NCBI GenBank assembly: GCA_026770575.1
Contig: MU657171.1
Coordinates: forward strand, 214,835-278,834
Direction of reading: 5' to 3'
Length of the DNA stretch: 64,000 nucleotides
Origin: Pelagophyceae sp. CCMP2097
Taxonomy: Eukaryota; Sar; Pelagophyceae
The position numbers and the translations under genes are program-made. The notes beneath the pieces were generated by a model, which saw nothing but the letters and a program-made list of their open reading frames with translations, made no database searches and was not told the origin of the DNA. Of this stretch, positions 22,181 through 33,137 are shown piece after piece; position 1 is the stretch's first letter; each line of letters begins with the position of its first letter.

Positions 22181-22577
22181 GCGGGAGTGGTTTGTGCGCT
22201 TTGCGCTTGACCCCCTCATGCAAGTGCGGTTCGCTAGACACTTCGGCTCTTTGGTCGTGTTCGTCGGGGTAGTGTTCCGGGGGCTTCCCACTAAGATGGG
22301 GCGGAGCACGATGGTGATAGACTTTCGATTGAACACCCCCACAAAGAATGTTGAAAAATTAATATTTGACTTGCTTGCTTGAACTTGAGCCAAATTCTGC
22401 CAGTGAATAATTTAGTTTGTCCTTAATCTGTTATGTGAACAATTGGATTAATCAGTATAGATATTTGACCGTAATTTGAGAAATTGGAGGACGAAGGAAT
22501 TCCTAAATTGAAGCTTGTTTCGGAACCAGTCAAAGTCAGTGACCATCTCCCCGAGAAGGTCTCGGCCGAACGGGACG

Positions 22578-25060
22578 ATGATGAAGTCGCTGGTGCTGGC
22601 GGCCGCGGTCACGGGCGCGCACGGGTGAGTTTGGCGGCGGCGCGCCGGGGGTCGTCTTGTCTTCGGGAGCCGCGCTTGCCGCCGCCGGGCCGCGCGCCTC
22701 GCCGCCTCGTTTTGCCCGACTGCGACCCGCGCAGGTTCGGCTTCACGGAGCCGCCCGTCGAGCCGCCGATCTGCCTCTCCGAGGCGGACGTGGCGGCGGC
22801 GTCGACGGCGGCGCAGATCGACGCGCTGGTGCTGAACAACGCGCTCGGCGACCTGGTCGCCGCGTCGCTGCCCGTGGACATCACGCTGACCCGCGTCGGC
22901 GGTTCCTCCGGCAGCTTCAACGGCGGCTTCTCCTCCGGTGCCAGCGAGGGCGAGCAGGCGCTCACCCCCGACACGGCGGGCTTTGACATTTACAACCAGT
23001 TCAACCCCGAGGCCGCCTTTTACCTCAACAACGCCGGCGACGACTCGCTCGTGCGCGACATGCAGGGCACCGGCTTCAAGTTCCCCACGACGGGCAACCT
23101 GCCCGCCTCGGTCGAATTCGAGCTGCCCGAAGTCTCGGCCACGGAGTACTCGACGCCCGCGGACCTGCTTTACATGCCAATCCTGAAGATCGCCACGCTG
23201 ATCCAGACCAAACGCGTCAGCTGCGTCACCGTCGTGAAGACGTTCACGGACCGCCTCCACGAGTTCGACCCGTACCTGGGCATCGTCGCCACGCCACTCT
23301 ACGTCACCGCGCTCGCCGAGGCTGCGGCGCACGACGTGCTCCTCAACGATGGCATCTCCCTCGGCCCGCTCATGTGCATCCCCTTTGGCATCAAGGACCA
23401 CCACCAGGTCGACGACAAGCCGACGATGTACGGCTCGCTCCTCCACGCAAAGAATGTGCAGAACTACAAGTCGAGCACCGTCATCGCGCTCCGCAAGGGC
23501 GGCGCCATCCCCATCGCGAAGATGATGCTCGGGACGTTCGCCTGGTCCTCGGCAAACGGCTGGGGCGAGTGCATGTCGCCCTACCTCAACGGGCCCGGCT
23601 GCGGCTCCAGCTGCGGCTCCGCCTCGGGCGCGGCGCTCGGCGCGCTCCCGTTCGCCATCTCCGAGGAGACGTCCGGCTCCATCGCCTGCCCCGCCTCGGC
23701 CAACCTCGTCTCCGGCCACATTGCCTCCTACGGCCTCATGTCGCGCGGCGGCGCCGGGCTGCTGTGCTCCGAGTCGGACCACCTGGGCTTCCACACGCGC
23801 TTCCTCTCGGACTTTGGCGTGATTTTGAACTATGCACGGTCCGGCAAGGACAAGCTCGACGGCGACACGGTCAGCGTGCCCTTCGAAAACCCGGCCAAGG
23901 TCGACGTCACCAAGCTCAAAGTGCTCATCATCGAGGGCGACGGCAAGTGGATCACGAACGGCGACGGCACCTTCTCGTGGAACAACGAGCTCCAGCAGAG
24001 CTACGGCAAGACGGCGTGGCACTGGACGGAGCGCATCAACGCCATCAAGGCCAAGCTCACGGCGGCGGGCGTGCCCTTTGACGTCGCGCAGCGCGACGAG
24101 GCGAAGAAGCTCTGGTCTTTCGACAAAACCGATGAGTACTTCGGCTGCGCGACGCCGCAGATCGACGTCATGATGGCCACGGGCCCCTGGGCCCAGGGCC
24201 AGGAGTTCGAGTACGCTTTCCAAAATTCCAAGTGGAAGACTTACTACCCAAAGAACGTCCCGGCCAAGGCGCTGCGCTACACGCGCTTCTGCATGGTCCA
24301 GATGGGCACCAAGTACCTCAACGACGGCTTCTGGGACGAATACGACGTGATCCTCGACGCGCCGTCGTCCGCCGGTGGCAACTACGACCAGCCGAGCGGC
24401 ATGTTCGAGCAGTGGGTCCGCACGGCCAAGACGTTCGTCATGGACTACTACGAGAAGCTCCCCTGCGCGACCAAGTCGGGCGACGCCGTCGAGGGCGCGT
24501 TTGTCACGCTCACGGCCAAGCCGTTCGAGGACTACAAGAACTTTGCCATCGGCGCGCTGATCCAGGACACGTCCAAGATCATCTTCCCCGACGAGGCCGC
24601 GATCAAGCGCGCCTTCGAGGGCCGGTCGCGCTGCCCCTTTGCCTTCTACGAGGGCTTCAACAACATGACCGAGACGTGCCCAGCCCTCAACTCGGACGGC
24701 GCGCCGCCGTCGCCGTCGCTCCGCACCATCGACGATGCGTGCACCCCGGGCTCGCCGGTCAACCACATCCCGTTCGGATGGGCCAACGAGGCCTACGTCG
24801 CGCCCTACCTCCTCGAGGAAAAGGTCCCCGACCGCGCCCTCTGGCGCTGGGACGAGTACGGCCCCGTGGCCTGCACGGCCATCTGCCCCTTCGCCCCGAC
24901 GTTCTGCGAGCTCAAGGGCATCACGTGCGACGCGCGCCGCCTCGCCAAGGAGAAGGCCCACGTCATGCCGGCCTCGACGCGCGTCGCGCTCACGGACGCC
25001 GAGCTGAAGCAGATCCGCGCCGACATCATGGCCGAGATGGCCGACGGCGGCACGCACTAA
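22578..25060 (+). CDS. Secreted amidase-signature family protein
   Basis: Exons 22578-22624 and 22735-25060 give 790 residues. Exon 1 encodes a signal peptide (MMKSLVLAAAVTGAHG), which fixes the start; the longer open frame from 22484 lacks coding bias. The amidase-signature core is LMCIPFGIKDHHQVDDKPTM (catalytic Lys in GIKD), STVIALRKGGAIPIAKMMLG, NGPGCGSSCGSASGAA (Gly/Ser loop with cis-Ser) and ISEETSGSIACPASANLVSG (nucleophilic Ser region). Amidase-signature enzymes hydrolyse amide bonds through a Ser-cisSer-Lys triad. About 230 residues precede the core and the C-terminus is cysteine-rich, longer than the usual 450-600-residue family. Secretion and substrate are inferred from the leader only. 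Confidence 0.9.
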
Positions 25061-26072
25061 GTGGCCCACATACGCGCCGAGCCCGGCGGCAACCCACCGA
25101 GGCCCCGGCAGCCCGCCGTTTGCACTTACTTGCACATTCGCTCCGGCGGCACGCCGTATGCACATCCACCCCGCTAAAGGCCGGACGACGCCTTAACGCC
25201 CATGTATAATACAACGAGGGTCGTGTTCAGAGCCGTGGCCGGAAAAAAGAAAGTCGCTTGAGGCCCGCAAGTCGGTCGAGCCGCCGGGTGGAGCGCGAGC
25301 GCACGCGGCTGCAGCGCGTGCGCTGGCGCCGCGTGTGCTGGATGGCGAGCGCCGCCTTGGCGAGGAGGTGCCTCGGCGTCGAGGTCATATTGCCGCAGGT
25401 GCCAGAGCTCGGTCATCTCCGGCCGTCGAGGTGCGCCGCCGGGCCCGCGACGTCGTCGCTCAGCGACCGCCGTCACCGCCGCGGAGCACTCGTCGTCGAC
25501 CCTTTGCACCTCAGGGCTGAGGCCGCCGCCGCTCCGTGGGCGCCAGCATCGGCGCGGCGTCCTCGGCGGCGGCGTGAGTCGCAGTCAGTGCGAGAAGAAC
25601 GACGTCGACGCCAGCGTCGGCGCGGGCCCGCCGGCAGCCGAGTGGGACCCGGCGCGGCCCGCGGAGCCGCCGGCCGTGAGCCTCGGAGGGGCCGGGAGCC
25701 CTCCGCCGAGATGCACTTGCTCATCCGCATCCGCCGGCAGCCCCATACACATCCGTCCAGCCCATATCCGCATCCCCCCGCCGAAGGCCGGACGACCTTT
25801 GGCCCTCCTCTCCTTGTATCATAACTCAACTCGCGAGGCGTGTGTTGCCGGCGCTGTAGCGCGGGCGCACCGCGGTACCGTACTACTACTAGTAGGTCGC
25901 GTTAGGTCCGTACCGGCGTCGGTGATTTTCATACCCTAACAATCCCTTCAAATACCTCACGATTCGGGCATTTACCAAGTATTTACCTTACCTAGGTTAG
26001 GATCCGCGAGACCCTCCAGAGCAGAGGCGCGGCGCCGCGGCGCGCGCGCGACGCTTGAACCCCTCAGAGGCC
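25061..26072. other. Gene-free stretch with a diverged duplicate
   Basis: No convincing gene. Two segments, about 25120-25205 and 25713-25810, resemble each other: both have GCACTT, a CATCCGC/CATTCGC run and then AAAGGCCGGACGAC or GAAGGCCGGACGAC, and each ends near a TGTAT(A/C)AT tract. The first lies just downstream of the amidase stop codon, so they may be related 3' untranslated or terminator regions, the second perhaps left by a lost gene copy. Confidence 0.4.
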
Positions 26073-27571
26073 ATGCGGATCTTCCGCGTCGTGGCGTCGC
26101 TGGCTCTGGTCTTGCGGGTGAGCACGTCGAGGCGGCTCGCACCGGTACCCGGCACCGCGGCGCGCGGCGCGCGGCCGCCGCGGGCCCTCGCGGTCTGCGG
26201 CGGCGCCGCCGCGGAGGGCACGGTGCGGCAGCGCGTCTACGAGCAGCTGCCGCCGCTCATCTTCGCGTCGCTCTTCGTCGCGAGCGTGACGTACCCCGTT
26301 GACTTTATGCGCGCCGTCCGCATGGTGCGCGACGCACCCTCGGCGGCGGGCCCGGCCACTCCGCCGGCGATGAGGCGGTGCGTATTCAGGCGTCGGCGGC
26401 GGACGCGAACCTGGCGACGCTCTCGGCGCGCGAGGCGGCCAAGCTCTTCACGGCGGGTCTACTGCCAGAGGTGGCAAAAGGCACCCTGAGCCGCGTCATA
26501 AAGTTCGGCGGCTACCCCGTCGCGTACGCGGCGCTCAACGGCGGCGGCCGCAGCGCCGACGGCACGGCGCGGGCGCGCGCCGCCGCCGGCGCCCTCTGCA
26601 CCGTGCCCGAGATTGCGCTCATCACGCCCCTCGAGGTGGCCAAGCTGGCGCTCCAGCTCGACGCAGTCGGCGGGCGGCGCTTCGGCAACTCGCTGGGTTT
26701 TGCGACGCGCGAGCTCGTCCAGGCGGGCGGCGTCAAGGCGCTGTACGCGGGGCATTGCATGCTCCAGTGCCGGCAGGCCGTCTGGACCGCAGTCTTCTTC
26801 GCGACGCAGCCCATGTTCGCCGACGCGATCCGCGGCGCCGGCGGGGACGCGGCCGAGGCGCGGCCGGCGCTGGTCAACGCGGCGTCGGGCTTGGGCGCGG
26901 GCATCCTCGGCGCGCTGCTCAACAACCCCATCGACGTCGTGCGCAGCGTCAGCCAAAAGGCGGCGCTCCAGGCCTGGGTCTTCAGCCCCGGCGGCGCCGC
27001 CGCGCCAAAGGCGGCGCTGCCCTACATCGGCCCGAGCCTTGGGGCGCTCCGCAGCGTCGTGGGCGCGCGCGGCGTGCGCGGCCTCTGGGCAGGCGCCGGC
27101 TTCAAGGCGCTCCACCTCGGCGCCGGCGGCGCCCTCATGGCGGCGATGCAGCCCGCGTGCGCCACGGCCTGGGCGTCCATGCGCCGCCGCGCCGAAGCGA
27201 GGACGCGCGGTGCCGCGCCGCGGCGGGCCCGCGCGCCGCTCCAAGTCGTCCGTGGCGGCGCGCTGCGCGGCGGCGCAACGCCGGCGGCGCTGGTGGCGCC
27301 CGTCCTGTGCTGGTGGACGCTCCTCGCCGGCTGGCACCCGCTCGGGCTGCGCGCCACGGCGCTCGGCGCCGACTTTCTCAACTTTGACGGCTCGCGCGAG
27401 TCGGACCTCGGCCGAGTAGTCTCGACACTCAAGGTCCGCAAGCGCAGGACGACTCTGAAGACGGAGTGGCTCGAGATTTTGCGCTTCTCAAAGTCGGCCC
27501 AGAGCGCCAGGATATACCACGCGCTCGACGACCTCGTCGCTGCTGCCATGAAGATGGGCCTCGTCGCGTGA
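26073..27571 (+). CDS. Mitochondrial carrier family protein
   Basis: Exons 26073-26324 and 26375-27571 give 482 residues; the 50-bp intron restores frame between VDFMRAVRM and AVRIQASAAD. Three carrier-type signatures are visible: TYPVDFMRAV, ITPLEVAKLALQL and NNPIDVVRSVSQK, each with Px[DE]xx[KR], the odd-helix kink of the mitochondrial carrier fold. The usual G-rich follow-ups are GGVKALYAGH and GVRGLWAG. The N-terminus (MRIFRVVASLALVLRVSTSR) looks like a signal or transit leader, so the protein may sit in a plastid membrane rather than mitochondria. The C-terminal 100 residues extend beyond the carrier fold. Substrate cannot be read from the sequence. Confidence 0.8.
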
Positions 27572-28112
27572 GGCCGACCATCGACGACCCGGTGACACCA
27601 TCGACGACCCGGCGACGGGGCTCGGATGGCGCCTGCAGAAGACTCGCAACGCAGTCTCGTACTTCGATGCGCAAAGCCGTACGACGTCCGCCCCGACCCT
27701 GGCGAGAGGCGCCCCGAGCCCGGCGTGGTCCCCAATCATATTGCACCGGTGATCATATTGACGGTCAAAAAGTCGTCGTCCCCAACAACCCACGGCTCGC
27801 CTTGCTGGTGCCACAATCGAGCCATCCCGCGCCGGGCCCCGGACCGCGTCGGGTCCCTCCCTTTGTTCGAGGAGGCGAGACAGAGAGCTCTAGCGGCCGG
27901 CCGGCCTCAAGCGAATCGCCGCAAGCCCAGCGCTAGCGCCGCGTTGAAGACGCGTTGAAGCGCAGTCACCGTGGCACTTGGGCGGCGCTCGCGAGCCCCC
28001 GGTCCGATCGCGGTTCGCGTCGGGCGCCCGCGTCGGCACCTCACGGAGTGCTCGCGCGTCCGCTCGCGTCGCCGGGGGCCGGCCCTCGACGATCTGAGTC
28101 GGTCGACGCTCG
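27572..28112. other. Intergenic stretch
   Basis: No gene seen. Just after the carrier gene's stop codon is a direct repeat: ACCATCGACGACCCGG occurs at about 27579 and again 21 bp later. The rest has no recognised feature. Confidence 0.4.
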
Positions 28113-29273
28113 ATGCCCGGCGCGGCGGCGCCCGGCGCGGCGGCGCCCGGCGCTGAAGCCGTGGCGCACTACCCGGCGCTGGGTCAGCTGGCCCACTGCG
28201 CGGCGGAGTTCCGCGGGCGCTGGATCGATGTTGCGGTATGCGAGTGTTCGTCGGAGCGCTACCGCGGCCTCGCCGCAGAGGTTTCGCTCGCCGCGGGCGC
28301 GCTATACGATGCGGGCTTCGACGCGAGAAGGCTGCCCCGCTTCGGCACCGGCGACGTCGTGCAGCACGTGCGCCACCGGCCGGCGGACGCGGCGGCGGCC
28401 GAGGCAAACGACATCGAGGCGCACAAATTCCGGCGCGCGGACTACGAGGCGCTTGACGACTTTGAGCGCGCGGAGCGCACGCTCCGCCGGGCCGCGCGCG
28501 CGCAGGTTGCGCCGCCGCCGGCCGCGGTCCGCCGGCGGGGCATGTTCGATGGGCTGCCCAAGTACCAACCCCGCTTCCTCGACCCGGCGCTCCGGCTGGC
28601 GCTCGCGCACCACGAGGCGTATACGAAGGAGGCCGCGGCGCGCGCCGTTTCGAGCGTCGGGCACCACGCGCAGTGGGGCGCGGCGGGCCTGCGGCGCTGC
28701 CGGCTGCACCTCGAGGGGACGCCGACGACGCGGCCCGACGGCACCTGGGGCGCCGTCATCGCGCCGGCGTCGGCCGCCGCGCGCGAGCGGCCCGACGCCG
28801 GCGGGCCCCGGGCGCGGCGGCCGGCGACGGTCGCGACGGCATTCCGACTCTCGCAGCCGACGCGGCCGCGAAACGTCGCGTCGAGCGGTTCCACGGAACG
28901 CGCGGCGACGGGCATGGTCTTCGTCGCGCGCTTCGGGCAGACGACGGACGACCGCTTCGGCGCGCCGCAGCAGCAGCCGCGCGCGCTCGACGACCCGGCG
29001 AGGACGCCCTGCCGCAGAGACCCCTCGCATGCGCCGCCCCTCGGGAGCATCCAGGCGCCGATCCTGCTCGACGTGCACACACAGTCGTGCGGCCACGTCT
29101 TCCCGAAGGCCCATCGCTTCGGCGCGCCGCCCTCGTATTCCGAGGCGCGCGGGAAGCAGCCACTATGGACGCCGCCGCCGCACGACCTCGCCGACGCCGT
29201 CGTCGCAGATTACGTCTCGAGCGTACGCGCCATGCGCAGCAGAGGGCCGCGGGCCCGGGCCAAGAACTCATAG
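28113..29273 (+). CDS. Unknown protein, possibly cilia-related
   Basis: Single open frame of 386 codons from an ATG at 28113. Residue use is protein-like (Trp, Tyr, Phe, His distributed throughout). The N-terminus begins with a PGAAA repeat of low complexity. Later segments include GMFDGLPKYQPRFLDPALRL and HVFPKAHRFGAPPSYSEARG; the latter resembles the Pro-Gly-Tyr repeats of sperm-tail/SHIPPO-type axonemal proteins, a faint match. No domain is recognised with confidence. The first residues may be untranslated. Confidence 0.45.
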   Translation: MPGAAAPGAAAPGAEAVAHYPALGQLAHCAAEFRGRWIDVAVCECSSERYRGLAAEVSLAAGALYDAGFDARRLPRFGTGDVVQHVRHRPADAAAAEANDIEAHKFRRADYEALDDFERAERTLRRAARAQVAPPPAAVRRRGMFDGLPKYQPRFLDPALRLALAHHEAYTKEAAARAVSSVGHHAQWGAAGLRRCRLHLEGTPTTRPDGTWGAVIAPASAAARERPDAGGPRARRPATVATAFRLSQPTRPRNVASSGSTERAATGMVFVARFGQTTDDRFGAPQQQPRALDDPARTPCRRDPSHAPPLGSIQAPILLDVHTQSCGHVFPKAHRFGAPPSYSEARGKQPLWTPPPHDLADAVVADYVSSVRAMRSRGPRARAKNS

Positions 29274-29346
29274 CGAGTGCCTCGGAGGCGGAAGCGCCTT
29301 CGAGGATGAAGATACTCTACAGTACCCGAGCTTCTGGAATCAGCAA

Positions 29347-29395
29347 TGCTTAAGATCCACCCTGGTTCTTCTTCTTCTGTGATGCACTCTACGAC
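29347..29395 (+). repeat. Short copy of the dispersed repeat
   Basis: TGCTTAAGATCCACCCTGG (29347-29365) is the 5' part of the structured element, joined directly to CTTCTTCTTCTGTGATGCAC and onward, the second dispersed motif. The same order, with a longer gap, is found at 61081-61220, so the two motifs belong to one repeat family. Confidence 0.7.
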
Positions 29396-29575
29396 GGTGC
29401 CTCGCTGCGTCGGTCACGACCTGAGCCTCGATGCGTCGACAAGCCCCCCAAAGTCTGCAATTGCGCACTTTCTGTTTCATTTGAGATGCAGTGGATCAAA
29501 TCCCATTCGCAAAATATGTGTCGACCGAAAGTTTTCGTAGAAAGGAAAATACCTTGCTCGTGCCACGGGAGAGCC

Positions 29576-31600
29576 ATGGCGCCGTGGGCGGCGCTGCGGC
29601 TGCTCTTCCTGGTCTCTTGCGGTTTTGCGGCGGCGGAGGAGCGGAGCAACGTGCTCTTCGTTATCTCCGACGACCTGCGGCCGCAATTTGGAGCCACGTA
29701 CGGGGGCGGGAGGAGCGGCGTCCTTACGCCCAACCTCGACCGCCTCGCTGAGACGGCAGTCGTCTTCGACCGCGCCTTTACCAACGTGCGTCCGGCGTCC
29801 GAGCCCCCGACGGGGCGGACTTGCGAGGCGCGTGGGATACGGCCGCAACCCCGACGCGGGGCCGCTTCTCGTATGCGGACCCGAGCCTTGTCGGGTAGGC
29901 GCCGTCGTGCAACCCGTCGCGCAACTCGTTTCTGACGGGCCGCAGCCCAGAGTCTCTGAAAATTTACTGGTTTGAGATTTGGGAGCCGCACGTGCCGTCG
30001 CTCTTTGCGCGCCTTCGCACGGCGGGCTTCCGGTCCTTTGGCGTGGGCAAGGTCTTCCACTCGACGCCGCCGCCGGCCGGCGCTTTTGAGAACACGGTCA
30101 ACCTGCCCCTGGACCAGCGGCCCGAGGAGTTTCAGCCGGGGCTGCACTTTTTCCCGCGGCAGTACGACCAGGAATGGGGCTCCGTCAACGGCCCAGAGGA
30201 CTGCCGCCCGGAGCAGTGCGCCTGCGAGGAGACCCACGGCTGCACCAACGGCCGCGTCTTCGCCGAGGATAGGCCCGATTCGCTTCACTATTTTGACAAC
30301 CGCGTCGCGCAAACGGCCGTCGACATCCTCGGCGGCATTATCGCCGGCACGCTCCGCACGGCGCCGGCGGCGGGCGATTCGCTCTTCTCCTTTTCGCGGG
30401 CGGGCGGTTCTCTCTTCCCCTTTTCGCTCGCCGTCGGTTTCCACCACCCGCACCTCAAGTGGTACGTGCCCCTCGACGTCTGGGAGCAGTACGCGAACAA
30501 CACCATCGTCGCGCCAAAGCACAAGACCCCGAGCCGCGGCTACCCCGTCTTCGCGACCCCGGACCGCAACCTCGAGGGCATCACCATGTTTGGGCAGATG
30601 GAAAGCGTCCAGGGCGGGTCGACGCACGCCACGGACCGCCGGACGTGGGCGAAGCGCACGTACCCCGACTCGGCCTACGTCGAGATGCGCCGCGCCTACG
30701 CGGCGTGCGTCACGCAGATGGACGGCAACGTGGGCCGCGTCCTCGGCGCGCTGGCGGCGTCGCCGCGCATCGACGCGGAGACGGTCATCGTCTTCACGTC
30801 GGACCACGGCTACGGCCTCGGCGAGGCGGGCCACTGGGGCAAGAGCGGGACGGGCGAAATCGACGCGCGCGTGCCCCTCATCATCCGCGCGCCCGGCGTT
30901 GCACCGGGCCGCACAAAGGCGCTGGCCGAGCTCATCGACGTCGCGCCGACCATCTTCGACCTCGTCCACGCCGCCACCGACGTCGCCGACGCGAAGAAAC
31001 ACTTTGACGGCCGGTCCCTCGGCCCCGCCATGCGCCACGCCGGCGGCCGCGACGGCAGCCGCGACGGCAACCGAATCGTCTTTCTGCAGATCATGCGATG
31101 CTTCCCCGACGTCAACCTGAAGGCCCACTTCATACCGTCGCCCTACGAAACCGGCTACGTGCGTTTCGGCCCTTGAGCCGCCGAAAGGACGCGCCGTTTG
31201 AAACATGCGACCGTGTTTAGGCGTGCGGCATGCGGGAGTCCAACTCCATCACGGTCGCGAGCAAGACGCTCGGCCCCCAGGCGCCGCTCATGGGCTACTC
31301 TGTCCGGTCGAAGGACTGGCGCTACGTCGCCTGGCTCATCTGGGACACGGAATGCGACGACGTCGACTGGGACCGTGAGTGCGCCCCCCCCGCGCATCGC
31401 ACCTCGAATCAGACGCTAGGCCCCGTCTGGGCGGAGATGCTCTTCGACCACCGCAACGAGACGGACCTGGTCGACGACTGGGACCACGTCAACCTGCTCT
31501 CGCCGCAGAACAGGGACCTCCCGCGCCTCCGGAGCATCGCCGACACGCACCTCAGGCAGCTCCGCAAGCTCGTCAACTTTCGCCGCAACCGAGCCACGAG
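29576..31600 (+). CDS. Sulfatase, iduronate-2-sulfatase-like, secreted
   Basis: Exons 29576-29785, 29899-31158, 31221-31374 and 31420 to about 31600. The start gives a signal peptide (MAPWAALRLLFLVSCGFAAA). Metal-binding NVLFVISDDLRPQFG follows, with the twin Asp of sulfatases. Intron 1 removal creates SCNPSRNSFLTGR: the C-x-P-S-R motif whose Cys is converted to formylglycine. Further family features are VGKVFHSTPPPAG, VGFHHPHLKWYVP and VIVFTSDHGYGLGEAGHWGK (metal-binding Asp-His). Exon 3 supplies the C-terminal subdomain (LMGYSVRSKDWRYVAWLIW). It cleaves sulfate esters, probably of sulfated polysaccharide. The 3' end is uncertain: after about 31600 the open frame continues to 32066 but stops looking like protein, and a donor at about 31600 suggests a missed last exon. 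Confidence 0.9.
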
Positions 31601-32150
31601 TGAGCCCTTTGCGCCCCGAACCCGCGGGCGAGGCTCCTCCGCAGAGCCTCCTCCTCCGTGGGGAGCCGCCTCGCGCCACCGTCGCCTCCTCCGCAGAGCA
31701 CGGCATGCCCATTGTCGTTCGGCCAGAATGGCGAGAGCCCTCGAACCCGAGGTGCACGACCCTCCGAAGAGGCACGCCGTTGACCCTCTCCGACCTCCCC
31801 GCGCAGTCCGGATCCTCGAGACCAAACGGCGAATACCTCACATACTAGTAGTAAAACCCTTTTTTCGGATTGCGTCTTCACAAGTGCGGCGAGGGGCTCC
31901 GACGGGGAGGCACTCCGATGCTCGGATCAATCTGCGAGAGCAGCCCCCCAAAGAGATTCCAAAGAAGCCCCCCGAAGAAGGGTCCCCGCGGGTCCCATGG
32001 CCGTTCTGGTGGCATCACGATGGCGGGAATCCCAGAAGGACAGAAGCAACAGGACGAGCCCGGTAGGGGCATCCTAGCCCACCCCTGGTCCCAAAGCTGC
32101 GATTTTTGTCGCCCGGGACCCATCTCGAGTAGGGGACGTCGCTCGGTCGC
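31601..32150. other. Sulfatase 3' region, no separate gene seen
   Basis: An open frame runs through part of this stretch but its composition (Arg/Pro-rich, few hydrophobics) is not protein-like. It may contain the last sulfatase exon or its 3' untranslated region. No other feature is recognised. Confidence 0.4.
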
Positions 32151-32893
32151 TTAGTAGGCGCACGACTTGACGTAGGCGTGGTCGTCCTTTGTGAGCGAGG
32201 GCCATGCGATGGTGGACGCCTCCTTTTGGAGTTTGATGACGAGTCGGCTCTGGGAGATTTTGTAGAGGCACTTGTCTGGCACGATTTCGTCGTAGAGCGC
32301 GGGCACGCGGAACTCGAACTGCTCCGCCTGCTCGCCGACGACAAACTTGTGCACCTACCGGACGGGCGTCCCGGGGACGCGCCGGATTCGGCGCCGGCGG
32401 CGCGCTGCGCGGGACGCACGAGGACGGTGAAGCTATTCTCTCGGAATATCGCGGAGACGCCGCAGTCGTGGCGGATGCGCGAGCCGTCTACGAGTGTCCT
32501 GCGGTCCTGCATGGGGAGGTCGACGTACAGCTTGACCGACTCGCCCTCGTCGCTCAACGCAAACGCGCAGACGCGCGTAAACCGGGGCCGCGCCAGCTGC
32601 GCAGCCTTGAGCGCCAAACGCCTGAGGAGAAAGAGGTCGGCGCCGCCGCCGGGGCGAGCGGTCCGAGGGAAACGGACGCGGGTCAATGGGCACAGGCGGT
32701 CCACCTCGTCGTCCACCTCGATTTCGGCCGGCGCTTCGGCCCCGACGCGCTTCGGCGTCCCGCCGGTGATAATGCCCTCGCCCGTGATCTGCTTGGCGCA
32801 ATCGGGCACGTTCCAGGCCTTGTCGTGGGCGTAGTAGTAACTATTCGAACCTTTAACTTCGTTCGTGTGCTGCAGCGCATTCAGCTCGCTCAT
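32151..32893 (-). CDS. CS-domain protein, CacyBP/SIP- or p23-like
   Basis: Exons 32893-32705, 32596-32420 and 32354-32151 give 189 residues; an in-frame ATG at 32908 would add five. The N-terminal half (SNSYYYAHDKAWNVPDCAKQ, then GEGIITGGTPKRVG) is a low-complexity lead-in. Residues 65-180 form a CS (p23/Sgs1-type) beta-sandwich: FALSDEGESVKLYVDLP, a middle strand SAIFRENSFTVLVHKFVVG restored across intron 2, FEFRVPALYDEIVPDKCLYK and SQSRLVIKLQKEASTIAW. CS domains bind Hsp90 or Siah/SCF partners; the order of elements resembles calcyclin-binding protein. It is divergent from the eEF3-like gene, starts 244 bp apart. Confidence 0.8.
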
Positions 32894-33137
32894 CGCGCGA
32901 ACCGCCACGGAGGGGCCGGACTCGCGCGAACTGCCGGAGGAGCGGGGGGTGCGCCACCCACGACCAGTTCAGATGACGTTCAGATGGCCCGGTTTAAGCC
33001 GGTCACCGAAAATGACAATCGCTAAAAATGGGACACTAAAAATTGTGGAACACACCTGCTTGAATTGACCCTCTTTCTGAACATGCGCATTATCGCCCGC
33101 CAAAAATCGGTCGAAAACGAGTCATCTGAAGTCCACG

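Larger units (their letters stand above)
20321..22577. repeat. Gene-free block of dispersed and tandem repeats
   Basis: Lower GC, with no plausible coding frame. Contents: a GCGTA pentanucleotide run near 20411-20440; a dispersed motif at 20533-20580 shared with 1951-2000; a second motif at about 20705-20760 (CTTCTTC, then ATGCACTCCAACGAGGCTGC) shared with 29363-29395 and 61176-61220; a 12-bp GC tandem (CGGGCCCGGCTG) near 21099-21142; a palindrome TACAATTGTA at 21174-21183; three spaced copies of GCCCGAGTGGCTAGCCTGAA at 21361, 21402 and 21451; and two copies of a hairpin-forming element at 21942-22020 and 22075-22180. Probably a nest of old mobile elements. Confidence 0.7.

Noticed and set aside
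22448..25165. 905-codon antisense frame opposite the amidase
   Set aside because: Low-complexity Arg/Val/Asp mirror; the plus strand carries the amidase motifs and a signal peptide.
25258..25824. 188-codon plus-strand frame after the amidase
   Set aside because: Arg/Pro/Ala-rich, no hydrophobic core and overlaps a diverged repeat.
29389..31206. 605-codon antisense frame opposite the sulfatase
   Set aside because: Mirror frame; the plus strand restores the sulfatase active-site motif across an intron.
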